Of a stretch of DNA of 64,000 nt, positions 21,101 through 31,138 are shown piece by piece. A model generated the notes under the pieces. It was not told where the DNA came from, did not search any database, and was given only the letters and a program-made list of their open reading frames with translations. The position numbers and the translations under genes were made by a program. Every line of letters begins with the position of its first letter. Within the stretch, counting starts at the first letter, position 1. Origin of the DNA: Grimontia celer (GTDB lineage: Bacteria > Pseudomonadota > Gammaproteobacteria > Enterobacterales > Vibrionaceae); assembly GCF_900055185.1 (NCBI RefSeq), contig NZ_FIZX01000001.1, positions 124,001-188,000 on the forward strand, in the 5' to 3' direction.

Positions 21101-22015
21101 ATGCAGGCAATGCGTGATAATCCACGCGGTGCCCAGCAAGAGTTTGATGCGAAGAAAGACGTTAACGACCCTGGTTTGTCAGCGAACCTGACCTTCAATG
21201 TTCAGGAAGATGTGGCGGCACCGTTTATCGCAACGGGCGCACGTCCTCAAATGGCAATTTTGCGTGAGCAGGGCGTGAACTCCCATGTTGAAATGGCTGC
21301 AGCATTTGACCGCGCTGGCTTTGATGCCAAAGACGTTCACATGAGTGACGTGCTGGCAGGCAACATTTCACTGGAAGAGTTCAACGGCCTGGTAGCTTGT
21401 GGCGGCTTCTCTTACGGTGACGTTTTGGGCGCGGGTGAAGGTTGGGCGAAATCTATTCTGTTCAATGATCAGGCGCGTGACCAGTTCGAGCGTTTCTTCC
21501 ACCGAGGCGATTCGTTCGCGCTGGGCGTGTGTAACGGCTGTCAGATGCTGTCTAACCTGCACGATTTGATCCCAGGTGCAGACTTGTGGCCGCGTTTCGT
21601 TCGCAACGAATCTGAGCGTTTTGAAGCGCGCTTCAGTCTAGTTCAGGTTCAGGAGAACCCATCTCTGTTCCTGAGTGGTATGGCGGGCTCTCACATGCCT
21701 ATCGCGGTTTCTCATGGTGAAGGCCGGGTGGAAGTGCGAGATGCAGAGCATCTGGCTGCGATTGAGCAATCAGGCACAGTCGCACTGCGTTACCTGGATA
21801 ACTTTGGCAAGGTGACTCAGGATTACCCAGCGAACCCGAATGGTTCACCTAACGGTATTACCGGCCTGACTACACGTGACGGTCGTGTAACCATCATGAT
21901 GCCGCACCCAGAGCGCGTATTCCGCACAGTTGCTAACTCTTGGCACCCAGACAACTGGGGTGAGGATAGCCCTTGGATGCGCATGTTCCGCAACGCGCGC
22001 GTTAAACTGGGTTAA
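18107..22015 (+). CDS. purL: PurL, phosphoribosylformylglycinamidine synthase
   Basis: It makes FGAM from FGAR, glutamine and ATP, the fourth step of de novo purine synthesis. The large single-chain type is present (1302 residues): an N-terminal PurS-like domain, two AIR-synthase-like halves ([50 protein letters not shown]), and a C-terminal class-I glutaminase with Cys in GVCNGCQM and His/Glu in MPHPERVFR. The start ATG 18107 ([11 protein letters not shown]) fits the family; the ATG at 18053 is too far upstream. A PurR box precedes it and a terminator follows. Confidence 0.98.
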   Translation: MEILRGSPALSEFRVQKLLESCKANDLPVTSLYAEYIHFADLSAPLSEDEKQKLDRLLTYGPTIAEHAPTGTLFLVTPRPGTISPWSSKATDIARNCGLAQIKRLERGTAYYVELSGELSEAQQKVLADLLHDRMMEVVFGQFDEASALFQAATPAPMTAVDVLGGGREALEKANVELGLALAEDEIDYLVESFTKLGRNPNDIELMMFAQANSEHCRHKIFNADWTIDGVEQPKSLFKMIKNTFEHNSEYVLSAYKDNAAVMTGSNVGRFFPNPESRQYDYHQEEAHILMKVETHNHPTAISPWPGASTGSGGEIRDEGATGIGGKPKAGLVGFTVSNLRIPGFEQPWETDFGKPNRIVNALDIMLEGPLGGAAFNNEFGRPNLLGYFRTYEEKVTSHNGEEVRGYHKPIMIAGGMGNIRDQHVQKKEIPVGAKLIVLGGPAMNIGLGGGAASSMASGQSTEDLDFASVQRENPEMERRCQEVIDRCWQLGEQNPIAFIHDVGAGGISNALPELVDDGERGGKFQLRDVPNDEPGMSPLAIWCNESQERYVMAVAPENMDVFDAICKRERAPYAVVGEATEERHLTLEDSHFDNTPIDMPMDILLGKPPKMHRDVTSLKVEGQTIARDGINIEEATQRVLRLPSVAEKTFLITIGDRTVTGLVARDQMVGPWQVPVANCAVTAASYDTYHGEAMSMGERTPVALLDFAASARLAVAESLTNIACSDIGDLKRIKLSANWMAAAGHPGEDAGLYEAVKAVGEELCPALDLTIPVGKDSMSMKTRWDENGEQKENTSPLSLIITAFGRVEDVRKTVTPQLRTDKGDSALVLVDLGQGQNRMGATALAQVYKQLGDKPADVDSPELLKGFFNAMQTLVRDEKLLAYHDRGDGGLYVTLAEMAFAGHVGVEVDINTLSAEGECSDELAALFNEELGAVVQVRTEDLDSVLSTLSAHGLETCSHVIGTLTEDDAVRIWNGDALVLDQNRTELRTIWAETTYQMQAMRDNPRGAQQEFDAKKDVNDPGLSANLTFNVQEDVAAPFIATGARPQMAILREQGVNSHVEMAAAFDRAGFDAKDVHMSDVLAGNISLEEFNGLVACGGFSYGDVLGAGEGWAKSILFNDQARDQFERFFHRGDSFALGVCNGCQMLSNLHDLIPGADLWPRFVRNESERFEARFSLVQVQENPSLFLSGMAGSHMPIAVSHGEGRVEVRDAEHLAAIEQSGTVALRYLDNFGKVTQDYPANPNGSPNGITGLTTRDGRVTIMMPHPERVFRTVANSWHPDNWGEDSPWMRMFRNARVKLG

Positions 22016-22052
22016 TCAAACATCGTGTTTGAAACAGCAAACTTGTGACACG

Positions 22053-22081
22053 AGCCGCTACCTTCGGGTAGCGGCTTTTTT
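22053..22081 (+). terminator. Intrinsic terminator of purL
   Basis: AGCCGCTACC/GGTAGCGGCT stem with a TTCG loop followed by TTTTTT, 38 bases after the purL stop codon. Confidence 0.93.
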
Positions 22082-22146
22082 ATCCGATTGCATCCGGTAT
22101 TGGCTAGAGGGTAAAGTGTTTCGGCAATTTTATGGAGAGAAATGCA

Positions 22147-22584
22147 ATGGACAGTGCGATCAGCTTTACGCTCATTCCTTCCGGACAGGTTCCAGAATCC
22201 CTGCAGCGCCGTTTTCCCTCATTGGCAAAACTGAATGATCCTGAATCCACTCAAGAGATCCCTATGCTGGTGGCAGAAAAGGATGGTGACCCTGTTGCTG
22301 TCGCCGTGCTTCAACACGAAAAGCGCCATAACGGCATCATGGTAGAAGACGCCACGCTGACTCTGCTTGAAGTGGACCAGGCTAGCCGCCTTCAGGGCAT
22401 TGGCAAAAATCTATTGAATGCGTTGGAAGCTTATGCCGCCACCGTCACTTGCGAGCTGAAAGTGGACTGCGGCGCGGTGATCGGACGTAAACCTATGCAG
22501 GCGCTGCTGACCAATTCCGGCTACGAGCCACCGTTTGCCTGTGGCGAAACTAAAACCACGACATGGAAAAAGTCTCTGGTTTAA
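22147..22584 (+). CDS. GNAT family acetyltransferase-like protein
   Basis: A 145-residue protein with a GNAT acetyl-CoA binding motif near the middle (QASRLQGIGKNLLNALEAYA, matching Q/R-x-x-G-x-G/A) after beta strands VAVAVLQHEKRHNGIMVEDATLTLLEVD. The substrate is unknown. The ATG at 22147 has GGAGAG 7 bases upstream; the in-frame ATG at 22132 overlaps that site and is unlikely. It stands alone between the purL terminator and glnB, 100 bases before the latter. Confidence 0.8.
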   Translation: MDSAISFTLIPSGQVPESLQRRFPSLAKLNDPESTQEIPMLVAEKDGDPVAVAVLQHEKRHNGIMVEDATLTLLEVDQASRLQGIGKNLLNALEAYAATVTCELKVDCGAVIGRKPMQALLTNSGYEPPFACGETKTTTWKKSLV

Positions 22585-22648
22585 TCCGGGATTTTGTTAA
22601 GGAAAGCTGCGCCAACAGGATGGTGTAAGGTTACAATTAAGGTATTGA

Positions 22649-23023
<375 letters not shown>

Positions 23024-23042
23024 TCGCCACTCATACAAGTTC

Positions 23043-23069
23043 AAAAGCCTCCCAATTGGGAGGCTTTTT
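23043..23069. terminator. Terminator between glnB and the YitT gene
   Basis: AAAGCCTCCC/GGGAGGCTTT stem around AATT with a T-run on the plus strand and TTTTG on the minus strand. It serves glnB and may also serve the convergent YitT gene. Confidence 0.92.
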
Positions 23070-23096
23070 CGCTTTCATTACGCGGTTAGCGGTAAC

Positions 23097-23702
23097 TTAA
23101 TAGCAAACCACATAGCGGTCTGGCCTGTGGTTCATGGTCAGCACCAAGTTCAAAACAAATGCACCGACGACCGAGCAGGCAAGTAGCCATGGCGAAACGA
23201 AGAAGAACGAGGCCAGCAGGATGGCAAAATCAATCGCCATCTGTACGTTGCCTGCGCGGATACCGAACTTGTCCTGACAGTAAAGTGCCAGCACATTGAA
23301 GCCACCGAGGCTCGCGTTATGGCGGAAGATCATCAGCATGCCCACACCCATCAACAAGCCACCGATTAATCCGCAGTAAAGCGGCTGTAGCCAGCCAATG
23401 GTAAACACGTGAGAAATGTGGTCGACGATGAAAGAAACCATTCCACCGGCAAAGACGCTTCGAAGAGCAAACTGAGTACCAAAACGTCGCCATCCCATCA
23501 GGTAGAAAGGTACGTTCATCAGAAAATAAAGGGTGCCGAAAGAGAGGTCTGTAAACTGGGTGATCAAAAGTGCCAGACCTGTCGTACCGCCAGTAAGCAA
23601 ACCTGCCTGCTGAAGGAAATACACTCCCTGCGCCACAATGAACGCACCGGACAGGACCGCAATCATATCTTCAAACTGTGAATGTTTGGGCTGATAACTC
23701 AA
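23097..23702 (-). CDS. YitT family membrane protein
   Basis: A membrane protein of about 201 residues with five hydrophobic segments and family motifs: SGAFIVAQGVYFLQQAGLLTGGTTGLALLI, FGTLYFLMNVPFYLMGWRRFG, GGNLLG-like GGLLMGVGMLMIFRHNASLGGFNVLALY. The C-terminal DUF2179 domain found in longer Gram-positive members is absent. The role is unknown; transport has been suggested for the family. I chose the TTG at 23702 because AGGAG stands 8 bases upstream. The GTG at 23744 would add 14 residues and has no ribosome-binding site. Confidence 0.85.
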   Translation of the reverse strand: MSYQPKHSQFEDMIAVLSGAFIVAQGVYFLQQAGLLTGGTTGLALLITQFTDLSFGTLYFLMNVPFYLMGWRRFGTQFALRSVFAGGMVSFIVDHISHVFTIGWLQPLYCGLIGGLLMGVGMLMIFRHNASLGGFNVLALYCQDKFGIRAGNVQMAIDFAILLASFFFVSPWLLACSVVGAFVLNLVLTMNHRPDRYVVCY

Positions 23703-23960
23703 CGCAATAACTCCTAAAAATGTGTCGTTTTTAAAGGGATTCACGACGCAAGAATGTACTCACACAAAGCTGGGATGTTTGATTCTCTTTGGAAACTTTC
23801 CCAGTGTCGCCTTTCACAGTAAATGGATGAAAAGCAGGGCATCTTAATGAGATTGCATAAGGGAGGAAAGAGGCAGGGTAAACACGCGCAAGCTCTTGTG
23901 TCAGCAATGGCTTACGGGGTGTAAAGATCTGTGGTTTACAGACTGTGACATTGGTCAATG

Positions 23961-23973
23961 TGAATTCAATTCA
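23961..23973. promoter_or_regulatory. MetR-type box upstream of glyA
   Basis: TGAATTCAATTCA fits the MetR consensus TGAA-N5-TTCA exactly. E. coli glyA is activated by MetR from sites at a similar distance (here 249 bases before the start codon), so MetR/homocysteine control of glyA is likely conserved. Confidence 0.7.
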
Positions 23974-24051
23974 TGATTGGAATGAGAAAAGACCATGTTC
24001 ACTCAGGCAAAAAAAATGTGATTCCTACTACCTGTTGCGCAACAAATTTTG

Positions 24052-24095
24052 TAGAATCGCAGCCAATAGGAAAGCAATGACGAAAACGTTTGCGT
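24052..24095 (+). promoter_or_regulatory. glyA promoter region with PurR operator
   Basis: TAGAAT at 24052-24057 is a plausible -10, although I cannot see a good -35. ACGAAAACGTTTGCGT at 24080-24095 matches the PurR consensus at 15 of 16 positions. If the -10 is right, the operator lies about 15-30 bases after the transcription start, so PurR would act as a roadblock. Confidence 0.75.
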
Positions 24096-24139
24096 CCGCA
24101 TGGATACTGGCGTTTTTAATTTGGTGTAAATCAACCCAA

Positions 24140-24189
24140 ACCAAGTTGACCCGATGATTTGCCCAAGCGAGTTATCCGGTCAACTTGGT
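24140..24189 (+). promoter_or_regulatory. Leader hairpin of glyA with 12-bp perfect stem
   Basis: ACCAAGTTGACC at 24140-24151 pairs perfectly with GGTCAACTTGGT at 24178-24189, with a 26-base loop. It lies in the 5' untranslated region, 21 bases before the AGGAG ribosome-binding site and 32 before the ATG, and has no T-tract. TTGGT at 24121-24125 could pair with the left arm as an alternative. It may be a protein-binding dyad or an RNA element; I do not recognise a known riboswitch. Confidence 0.7.
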
Positions 24190-24221
24190 ACCCAGGGAAC
24201 TATCTGAGTCAGGAGATACAG

Positions 24222-25472
24222 ATGCTAAAGCGTGACATGAACATCGCTGATTACGATGCGGAGCTGTTTGCCGCGATCCAGGAAGAAACTGCACGTCAGG
24301 AAGAGCACATCGAGCTCATCGCGTCAGAAAACTACACCAGCCCTCGCGTTATGGAAGCGCAAGGTTCCCAACTGACTAACAAATATGCTGAAGGCTACCC
24401 AGGCAAGCGTTACTACGGTGGTTGTGAGTACGTAGACAAAGCAGAAGCGCTGGCAATCGACCGTGCATGTGAGCTGTTCGGTGCAGAGTACGCGAATGTT
24501 CAGCCACACTCAGGTTCTCAAGCAAACAGCGCAGTTTACATGGCGCTGCTGAACCCAGGCGATACGGTTCTGGGCATGAGCCTGGCTCATGGTGGTCACC
24601 TGACTCACGGTTCTCCAGTTAACTTCTCTGGTAAGCACTACAACGTTATCCCTTACGGTATCGACGAAGCTGGCCAAATCAACTACGACGAGATGGAAGC
24701 ACTGGCGCTTGAGCACAAGCCTAAGATGATCATCGGTGGTTTCTCTGCTTACTCTCAAATCGTTGATTGGGCGCGCATGCGTGAAATCGCGGACAAAGCA
24801 GGTGCTTACCTGTTCGTTGATATGGCGCACGTAGCGGGCCTGATTGCAGCGGGTGTATACCCAACGCCAATCCCACACGCACACATCGTTACCACTACCA
24901 CTCACAAAACGCTGGCGGGTCCTCGTGGCGGTCTGATTCTGTCTAACGCAGGCGAAGACATGTACAAGAAGCTGAACTCAGCAGTATTCCCTGGTGGTCA
25001 GGGTGGCCCTCTGATGCACGTTATCGCTGCAAAAGCTGTTGCATTCAAAGAAGCGATGGAACCAGAGTTCAAAGCATACCAGCAGCGCGTAGTAGATAAC
25101 GCAAAAGCGATGGTTGCACAGTTCCAAGAGCGTGGCTACAAAGTGGTATCTAACGGTACTGAAAACCACCTGTTCCTGGTTGACCTGATCGACAAGAACA
25201 TCACAGGTAAAGAAGCTGACGCAGCACTGGGTGCAGCGAACATCACTGTGAACAAGAACAGTGTTCCTAACGATCCACGCAGCCCATTCGTGACTTCTGG
25301 TATCCGTGTTGGTTCTCCAGCAATCACCCGTCGTGGTTTCACGCAAGATGACGCGAAAGAATTGGCTAACTGGATGTGTGATGTTCTGGATAACATCGAA
25401 AGCCAGGAAGTGATTGAAGCGACGAAAGCGAAAGTACTGGAAATCTGTAAACGTCTGCCAGTTTACGCATAA
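24222..25472 (+). CDS. glyA: GlyA, serine hydroxymethyltransferase
   Basis: A PLP enzyme that interconverts serine and glycine while loading tetrahydrofolate with a one-carbon unit needed for purines, thymidylate and methionine. The 416-residue product has the PLP-lysine motif [15 protein letters not shown], the N-terminal [23 protein letters not shown] and [15 protein letters not shown]. The ATG at 24222 ([15 protein letters not shown]) has AGGAG upstream; an in-frame start at 24159 lies inside the hairpin. Control by MetR and PurR is suggested by the boxes upstream. Confidence 0.99.
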   Translation: MLKRDMNIADYDAELFAAIQEETARQEEHIELIASENYTSPRVMEAQGSQLTNKYAEGYPGKRYYGGCEYVDKAEALAIDRACELFGAEYANVQPHSGSQANSAVYMALLNPGDTVLGMSLAHGGHLTHGSPVNFSGKHYNVIPYGIDEAGQINYDEMEALALEHKPKMIIGGFSAYSQIVDWARMREIADKAGAYLFVDMAHVAGLIAAGVYPTPIPHAHIVTTTTHKTLAGPRGGLILSNAGEDMYKKLNSAVFPGGQGGPLMHVIAAKAVAFKEAMEPEFKAYQQRVVDNAKAMVAQFQERGYKVVSNGTENHLFLVDLIDKNITGKEADAALGAANITVNKNSVPNDPRSPFVTSGIRVGSPAITRRGFTQDDAKELANWMCDVLDNIESQEVIEATKAKVLEICKRLPVYA

Positions 25473-25487
25473 GACGTTATCTGATTG

Positions 25488-25514
25488 AAAAAAGCACCTT
25501 CGGGTGCTTTTTTT
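25488..25514 (+). terminator. Intrinsic terminator of glyA
   Basis: AAGCACC/GGTGCTT stem with a TTCG loop, A-run before and seven Ts after. Confidence 0.93.
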
Positions 25515-25593
25515 GTGCCTGTTTTCACCACTTTCACGCTTTCTCAGGTCTGCAAATCGGTTACACTGTTCACCAATTGTTTAAGGAGGCGAG

Positions 25594-26043
25594 ATGCACT
25601 GTCCATTTTGTGGTGCGAATGACACCAAGGTCATTGATTCACGACTGGTCGCAGACGGCCATCAGGTGCGTCGTCGTCGCCAGTGTTTGGCGTGTAACGA
25701 ACGTTATACCACGTTTGAAACTGCAGAGCTGGTGATGCCGCGTATCATCAAAACCAATGGCAACAGAGAGCCATTTAACGAAGATAAATTGCGTGGCGGT
25801 ATTCAGCGAGCTCTCGAAAAGCGCCCTGTGAGCACAGACGATATCGAAAAATCCATTAACACCATAAAATCAACGATTCGTGCAACGGGTGAACGAGAAG
25901 TGTCTTCGACGTTGGTGGGTAATTTGGTGATGGATGCACTGAAAGAACTCGATAAAGTCGCGTACATTCGCTTTGCGTCTGTGTATCACAGCTTTGAAGA
26001 TATCCGAGACTTCGGTGAAGAAATCGCCCGCCTGGAAAAATAA
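25594..26043 (+). CDS. nrdR: NrdR, ribonucleotide reductase repressor
   Basis: NrdR represses ribonucleotide reductase operons in response to ATP/dATP. The 149-residue protein begins with the zinc ribbon [13 protein letters not shown]...[16 protein letters not shown] and continues with an ATP-cone domain ([31 protein letters not shown]). An excellent AAGGAGG precedes the ATG. It heads the riboflavin cluster, 8 bases before ribD, as in many gamma-proteobacteria. Confidence 0.98.
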   Translation: MHCPFCGANDTKVIDSRLVADGHQVRRRRQCLACNERYTTFETAELVMPRIIKTNGNREPFNEDKLRGGIQRALEKRPVSTDDIEKSINTIKSTIRATGEREVSSTLVGNLVMDALKELDKVAYIRFASVYHSFEDIRDFGEEIARLEK

Positions 26044-26051
26044 GCGGATAC

Positions 26052-27170
26052 ATGTTTTCAATTTTTGACTCTCAAATGATGCTGCGCGCCATCGAGCTTG
26101 CGAAACTTGGCATCTACACCACCGCTCCTAACCCTAACGTTGGCTGTGTGATCACTCAGGGTGATGACATTACTGGCGAGGGTTTTCACTTTCGTGCCGG
26201 TGAACCGCACGCAGAAGTGCACGCGTTGCACGCAGCGGGTGACAAAGCTGAAGGTGCCACCGCTTACGTCACCCTTGAGCCATGCTCCCACTACGGACGT
26301 ACTCCTCCTTGTGCTGATGCATTGATTGCTGCGGGTGTTAGCCGTGTCGTTTGTGCCATGGTGGACCCAAACCCCAAAGTGGCAGGGCGTGGTATACAGC
26401 GTATGCGTGATGCAGGTATTCAGGTTGATGTCGGTTTAATGCAGGCACAAGCTGAAGCGCTGAACCCAGGTTTTATCAAAGTGATGAAAACCGGTTTGCC
26501 GTTTGTACAGCTAAAGCTTGCCTCCAGTCTTGACGGTCGCACGGCACTGGCAAATGGTCAGAGTAAATGGATCACCGGAGATGAAGCCCGCGCCGATGTG
26601 CAGGTTTTCCGGGCTCAAGCAGGTGCGATTCTCTCAACCAGCCAGACGGTATTGGACGACAATCCATCTCTTAACGTTCGCTGGGAACAATTGCCTGCTG
26701 CTGTAAAAGCAGAGTATTCCCAAGACAATCTGCGCCAGCCAATCCGAGTGATTCTCGATACCCATAGAAAGGTGGCGAAAGAGGCGCATCTTTTCTCTTT
26801 GGATGGTGAAGTCATCGTTGTCACGGCTTCTCAAACCGACTCAGAAAGTGAAACTGCAAAAGTGCTCACCGTTGCCAAAGAGGCAGGACAGCTTGATCTT
26901 AACAATACCATGCGTGCTCTGGCAGCAAATGGTATCAATCATATCTGGGTGGAAGCGGGTGCCACGCTGGCCGGCAGTTTGTTGAAAGCTGGTTTGGTGG
27001 ATGAGCTGATTATTTATCAGGCGCCTAAACTGATGGGGAACGACAGCCGTGGTTTGGTCAACCTGCAGGGAATGACCTGTATGAGTCAGGCACCTGCCTT
27101 TGAGCTGACTGACGTGACCCGCATCGGCAATGACGTGCGTCTTCGTATGCAAAAGCCACAGCCAGAATAA
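26052..27170 (+). CDS. ribD: RibD, bifunctional riboflavin deaminase/reductase
   Basis: It carries out two steps after GTP cyclohydrolase II: deamination of the pyrimidine, then NADPH reduction of the ribosyl side chain. The N-terminal deaminase domain has HAEVHAL and PCSHYGRTPPC (zinc ligands) within residues 1-145. The C-terminal reductase domain follows from VQLKLASSLDGRTALANGQSKWITG. At 372 residues the length is usual. It is transcribed with nrdR (8-base gap) and ribE (18-base gap). Confidence 0.97.
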   Translation: MFSIFDSQMMLRAIELAKLGIYTTAPNPNVGCVITQGDDITGEGFHFRAGEPHAEVHALHAAGDKAEGATAYVTLEPCSHYGRTPPCADALIAAGVSRVVCAMVDPNPKVAGRGIQRMRDAGIQVDVGLMQAQAEALNPGFIKVMKTGLPFVQLKLASSLDGRTALANGQSKWITGDEARADVQVFRAQAGAILSTSQTVLDDNPSLNVRWEQLPAAVKAEYSQDNLRQPIRVILDTHRKVAKEAHLFSLDGEVIVVTASQTDSESETAKVLTVAKEAGQLDLNNTMRALAANGINHIWVEAGATLAGSLLKAGLVDELIIYQAPKLMGNDSRGLVNLQGMTCMSQAPAFELTDVTRIGNDVRLRMQKPQPE

Positions 27171-27188
27171 AATTTAAAGCGAAAGAAT

Positions 27189-27851
27189 ATGTTTACAGGA
27201 ATTATCGAAGCGGTTGGTTACATCCAGAAAATTACCCCGAAAGGCGGTGACATTTCGCTGACTGTCGAAAGTGGTAAGCTGGATCTGGCTGACGTGAAAC
27301 TGGGCGACAGCATCGCTACCAATGGTGTTTGTCTGACCGTGGTCGAATTGACTGGAAAGGGTTATGTGGCGGACCTATCGGGTGAGACACTGAACCGTAC
27401 TGCTTTTGCAACCTATAAAGCGGGCCAGAAAGTGAATCTGGAAAAAGCCATGCTGCCTACAACGCGTTTTGGCGGTCATATGGTTTCCGGCCATGTCGAC
27501 AGCGTGGCGACTGTTGTTTCACGCACTCAAACAGGGCGTGCGATTGAACTTTGGCTCGAAGCACCCGCAGAGCTTGCCAAATACTTGGCAGAGAAAGGCT
27601 CGGTGACGATTGATGGCATCAGTCTGACAATCAACGCGGTGGATGGAAATCGATTCAAACTCACCATCGTTCCGCATACCGCTCTGGAAACGACGATCGA
27701 AGATTTCACTGTCGGATACCAAGTCAATATCGAAGTGGATGTGATTGCCCGCTACCTTGAACGATTAATGATGGGCGACCGTGCTGCGCAACAAAGTGGT
27801 GCAGGCGGTTTGACCATGGCAAAGCTCGCTGAGTCGGGCTTTTTAAGATAA
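27189..27851 (+). CDS. ribE: Riboflavin synthase, alpha chain
   Basis: It dismutates two molecules of 6,7-dimethyl-8-ribityllumazine into riboflavin. The 220-residue protein has two homologous lumazine-binding barrels, each with the family signature (MFTGIIEAVG... GVCLTV and MVSGHVDSVA... GISLTIN). It is called ribC in E. coli nomenclature and ribE in most others. It lies between ribD and ribBX in the operon. Confidence 0.96.
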   Translation: MFTGIIEAVGYIQKITPKGGDISLTVESGKLDLADVKLGDSIATNGVCLTVVELTGKGYVADLSGETLNRTAFATYKAGQKVNLEKAMLPTTRFGGHMVSGHVDSVATVVSRTQTGRAIELWLEAPAELAKYLAEKGSVTIDGISLTINAVDGNRFKLTIVPHTALETTIEDFTVGYQVNIEVDVIARYLERLMMGDRAAQQSGAGGLTMAKLAESGFLR

Positions 27852-27887
27852 CAGAACCGGATTGCCGGTAAGAACAGGGATAGAACC

Positions 27888-28997
27888 ATGCCAATCAGCA
27901 GCGCAGCAGAGATTATCGAAGACATCCGTCAGGGCAGAATGGTTATCCTGATGGACGATGAAGATCGCGAGAATGAAGGCGACCTCATCATCGCAGCAGA
28001 AAAAATTACGCCGGAAGCTATCAACTTTATGGCGACATATGGCCGTGGCCTGATTTGTCTTACCATGACTAAAGAACGTTGCCAACGCCTTGGTTTGCCA
28101 TTGATGGTCAGCGACAACAATGCTCAGTTTTCGACTGCCTTTACCGTTTCTATTGAAGCAGCAGAAGGCGTGACAACGGGTATTTCTGCTGCTGATCGTG
28201 CACGCACGGTAGAAGCCGCGGTTGCACCGAATGCAGTTGCTGCAGATTTGGTTCAGCCGGGACATATCTTTCCGTTGATGGCTCAGGATGGTGGTGTACT
28301 GACCCGAGCAGGTCACACTGAAGCAGGTTGTGATTTGGCGCGCCTTGCGGGTTACTCTCCTGCAGGTGTGATTGTTGAGATCCTTAACGAAGACGGCACC
28401 ATGGCGCGTCGTCCGGATCTGGAAAAGTTCGGCGAGAAGCATGGCATCAAGCTAGGTACTATCGCTGATCTGATTGAATACCGTAACAACAACGAAACCA
28501 CCATTGAGCGGGTAGCAGAGTGTAAGCTGCCGACGGAATATGGTGAGTTTGATCTGATCACTTACCGTGACACCATCGACAGTCAGGTGCATTATGCCCT
28601 GCGTAAAGGAGAAGTGAGCAACCAGCCAACGCTGGTACGCGTGCACCTCCAAGACACCTTTACAGACTTGCTGCATTCCGATCGTTCAGCCGAGCGCAGC
28701 TGGTCATTGAGTGATGCGATGAAACGTATCAATGCTGATGGTGGTGTGCTGGTCATTCTGGGTAAAGAAGAGTCTTCTTCATCCATTATCAACAAAGTAC
28801 GTACTTTTGAAGCGCAGGACAAAGGCGAGAAACCGGCTGCCGCTAAGTGGCAGGGCACCAGCCGTCGTGTTGGTGTAGGTTCGCAAATCTTGGCAGACTT
28901 GGGCGTGACAGATATGCGTTTGTTGTCTTCAACCAATAAACGCTACCATGCACTTTCAGGCTTTGGTCTGAAAGTTGTCGAGTACGTCGTTGACTAA
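27888..28997 (+). CDS. ribBX: RibBX: DHBP synthase with degenerate GTP cyclohydrolase II-like domain
   Basis: The N-terminal half (residues 1-200) is 3,4-dihydroxy-2-butanone-4-phosphate synthase, with the acidic active-site motif [16 protein letters not shown] and [14 protein letters not shown]. The C-terminal half resembles GTP cyclohydrolase II in fold and length, but the catalytic zinc site is gone: where RibA has the Cys-rich GD-FGS-RCDCG motif, this protein reads [22 protein letters not shown] without cysteines. It is usually annotated as bifunctional RibBA, but only the RibB activity is supported. This matches the RibBX variant described in Proteobacteria. A separate ribA should exist elsewhere. 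No FMN riboswitch precedes it. Confidence 0.9.
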   Translation: MPISSAAEIIEDIRQGRMVILMDDEDRENEGDLIIAAEKITPEAINFMATYGRGLICLTMTKERCQRLGLPLMVSDNNAQFSTAFTVSIEAAEGVTTGISAADRARTVEAAVAPNAVAADLVQPGHIFPLMAQDGGVLTRAGHTEAGCDLARLAGYSPAGVIVEILNEDGTMARRPDLEKFGEKHGIKLGTIADLIEYRNNNETTIERVAECKLPTEYGEFDLITYRDTIDSQVHYALRKGEVSNQPTLVRVHLQDTFTDLLHSDRSAERSWSLSDAMKRINADGGVLVILGKEESSSSIINKVRTFEAQDKGEKPAAAKWQGTSRRVGVGSQILADLGVTDMRLLSSTNKRYHALSGFGLKVVEYVVD

Positions 28998-29018
28998 ACT
29001 GAAACGACGCTGATAAAG

Positions 29019-29045
29019 AAAACGCAGCTCAAGCTGCGTTTTTTT
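29019..29045 (+). terminator. Intrinsic terminator after ribBX
   Basis: AAAACGCAGCT/AGCTGCGTTTT stem with a CA-type tight loop followed by a run of T. It separates ribBX from ribH; TAGAAT at 29119-29124 may be the -10 of a separate ribH promoter. Confidence 0.88.
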
Positions 29046-29167
29046 ATTCCGAAACAGGCTGGATTCGATGCAAATTCCCAAGCGGCATAAGCGCTGGCGG
29101 CTTTGCAGAAAAGTGTGATAGAATCCCGCGGTTTCTCAATCCGGATAAATAAGTCATAGGAAGGCCC

Positions 29168-29638
29168 ATGAAGGTAATCGAAGGTGCATTCGCAGCACCA
29201 AATGCTCAAGTTGCTATCGTTATCTCCCGTTTCAACAGCTTTATTAACGAAAGCCTGCTGGATGGTGCTATTGATGCGCTGAAGCGTCAGGGCCAAGTAA
29301 GTGAAGACAATATTACTGTAGTACGTTGCCCAGGCGCTTACGAGCTGCCGCTGGTGGCACAACGTGTTGCAAAAAGCGGCCGTTACGACGCTATTATCGC
29401 GCTGGGATCAGTGATCCGAGGCGGTACGCCACACTTTGACTATGTGGCCGGAGAATGTAACAAAGGTCTGGCACAGGTTGCGCTTGAGTTTGATACTCCT
29501 GTTGCATTCGGCGTGCTGACCGTAGACACCATTGAACAAGCCATCGAACGCGCGGGTACCAAGGCTGGTAATAAAGGGGCAGAGGCTGCACTAAGCGCGC
29601 TTGAAATGGTAAACGTACTGTCCCAAATCGAATCCTAA
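29168..29638 (+). CDS. ribH: RibH, lumazine synthase
   Basis: It condenses the RibB product with the RibD product to make dimethylribityllumazine, substrate of riboflavin synthase. The 156-residue protein carries the family motifs [46 protein letters not shown] and [17 protein letters not shown]. An AGGA ribosome-binding site precedes the ATG. It is paired with nusB 12 bases downstream. Confidence 0.98.
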   Translation: MKVIEGAFAAPNAQVAIVISRFNSFINESLLDGAIDALKRQGQVSEDNITVVRCPGAYELPLVAQRVAKSGRYDAIIALGSVIRGGTPHFDYVAGECNKGLAQVALEFDTPVAFGVLTVDTIEQAIERAGTKAGNKGAEAALSALEMVNVLSQIES

Positions 29639-29650
29639 TCGGGGGTTACT

Positions 29651-30106
29651 GTGAAACCAGCCGCACGGCGCAACGCGCGCCATTTTGCACTACAAGCAAT
29701 CTACTCATGGCAACTGACGCAAGGCAACGTAGCTGATATCGAAGCTCAATTCCTTGCGGCAGACAACTATGAAGAAGAAGAGCATCAGGCGGAAGAACCA
29801 CGCCTGCGCCAACCAGAAACTGACGTAGATTACTTCCGTGATCTATTGGCAGGTGTTGTTCTAAATTACCAGGAAATGGACAGCAAAATGCGTCCTTACC
29901 TGTCTCGTCCAATCCAGGATCTGGACGAAATGGAACACGCACTTCTTCGTCTGGCTATGTATGAGCTGTGCAAACGCGAAGACGTTCCTTACAAAGTAGT
30001 TATTAACGAAGCGATTGAGCTGGCGAAGCGTTTTGGCGCAGAAGACAGCCACAAATTCGTGAACGGTGTGCTGGATAAAGCGGTACCGACGCTGCGTAAA
30101 AAGTAA
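29651..30106 (+). CDS. nusB: NusB, transcription antitermination factor
   Basis: NusB with S10 (NusE) binds boxA RNA and supports processive transcription of rRNA operons. The 151-residue all-helical protein begins with [22 protein letters not shown] and includes [36 protein letters not shown]. It starts with GTG after a GGGGG purine run. The ribH-nusB pairing is widely conserved. Confidence 0.98.
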   Translation: MKPAARRNARHFALQAIYSWQLTQGNVADIEAQFLAADNYEEEEHQAEEPRLRQPETDVDYFRDLLAGVVLNYQEMDSKMRPYLSRPIQDLDEMEHALLRLAMYELCKREDVPYKVVINEAIELAKRFGAEDSHKFVNGVLDKAVPTLRKK

Positions 30107-30123
30107 TATCGAGTTAAGACTTC

Positions 30124-30148
30124 AAAGGCCAGCCACGCTGGCCTTTTT
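30124..30148 (+). terminator. Hairpin terminator between nusB and thiL
   Basis: AAAGGCCAGC/GCTGGCCTTT stem with a CAC loop followed by TTTT. It ends only 16 bases before thiL, so thiL-pgpA are either expressed by read-through or from a promoter inside nusB. Confidence 0.88.
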
Positions 30149-30163
30149 CTTAGGGAAGGAATA

Positions 30164-31135
30164 ATGGCCGGTAACGAATTCGACCTGATAAACCGTTACT
30201 TTAAATCGCAGCCAGTCACGCGCCGCGATGTGGATTTGGGCATTGGGGATGATGCAGCCGTCATCACTGTGCCAGAAAACTGCCAACTGGTTGTTACAAC
30301 GGACAGCCTTGTGGCAGGCAACCACTTTCTCCCAGATGCAGACCCTGTCAAAATCGCACACAAGGCGTTGGCTTCCAACTTAAGTGACCTCGCGGCCATG
30401 GGGGCTATGCCTGCCTGGTGTTCTCTTGCACTGACACTTCCTGAACCTAATGAGCCTTGGCTTGCTGCATTCTGTGAAGGTTTCTACAAACTCGCTGAGT
30501 ATTATCAAGTTCAGCTTGTTGGTGGTGACACGACCAAAGGCCCACTGAGTATTACTATTACACTTCAAGGCGTTGTTCCAGCGGGTAAAGCTATTCGTCG
30601 TGATAGTGCGAAGGTCGGGGACTGGTTGTATGTGACGGGGAACCTTGGCGACAGCGCTGCAGGTTTGGACGTTATCTTGAAGGGTAATGCCCCTAAGAAT
30701 GAGACAGAAAATACCCTGTTGAATCGTCACTATTATTCTGAGCCAAGAGTACTGGCTGGACAGGCCCTTCGTGAAATCGCCTCTTCCGCGCTGGACATCT
30801 CTGATGGTCTGGTTGCTGACCTTAAGCATATCTTGAAAGCGAGCAATGTCTCCGCGGTTATCAACGCGGACACCTTGCCAGTATCTGATGAGTTGATGGC
30901 GTTTGCCGGCGGCGAAGAAGCAGCAGCGAAAATCGCGCTAACCAGTGGCGAAGAGTACGAGCTTTGTTTTACTGTACCTGAGAGTCACCGTGGCGCGGTG
31001 GATGCAGCTTTTGCGCATACTAATACTGCCGTGACCTGTATTGGCCAAATTCGCCATGGTGAGGGCGTGACAGTGCAATGGCAGGGCAAGCCTGTCGATT
31101 GGTCCCTGAGTGGTTGGGATCATTTCTCCGAGTGA
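30164..31135 (+). CDS. thiL: ThiL, thiamine-monophosphate kinase
   Basis: It phosphorylates thiamine monophosphate to the active cofactor thiamine diphosphate with ATP. The 323-residue protein has the AIR-synthase-like fold with GIGDDAAVI, the metal-binding LASNLSDLAAMGA and ALDISDGLVADL. It starts with ATG after GGAAGGA. It is followed after 3 bases by pgpA, a conserved coupling. Dxs, ThiI and ThiL in this window all contribute to thiamine metabolism. Confidence 0.97.
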   Translation: MAGNEFDLINRYFKSQPVTRRDVDLGIGDDAAVITVPENCQLVVTTDSLVAGNHFLPDADPVKIAHKALASNLSDLAAMGAMPAWCSLALTLPEPNEPWLAAFCEGFYKLAEYYQVQLVGGDTTKGPLSITITLQGVVPAGKAIRRDSAKVGDWLYVTGNLGDSAAGLDVILKGNAPKNETENTLLNRHYYSEPRVLAGQALREIASSALDISDGLVADLKHILKASNVSAVINADTLPVSDELMAFAGGEEAAAKIALTSGEEYELCFTVPESHRGAVDAAFAHTNTAVTCIGQIRHGEGVTVQWQGKPVDWSLSGWDHFSE

Positions 31136-31138
31136 TGT

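Noticed and set aside
27700-29160. An FMN riboswitch controlling ribBX or ribH
   Set aside because: The spacing in front of ribBX is only 36 bases, and the gap before ribH holds a terminator and a promoter-like sequence but no RFN-type core.
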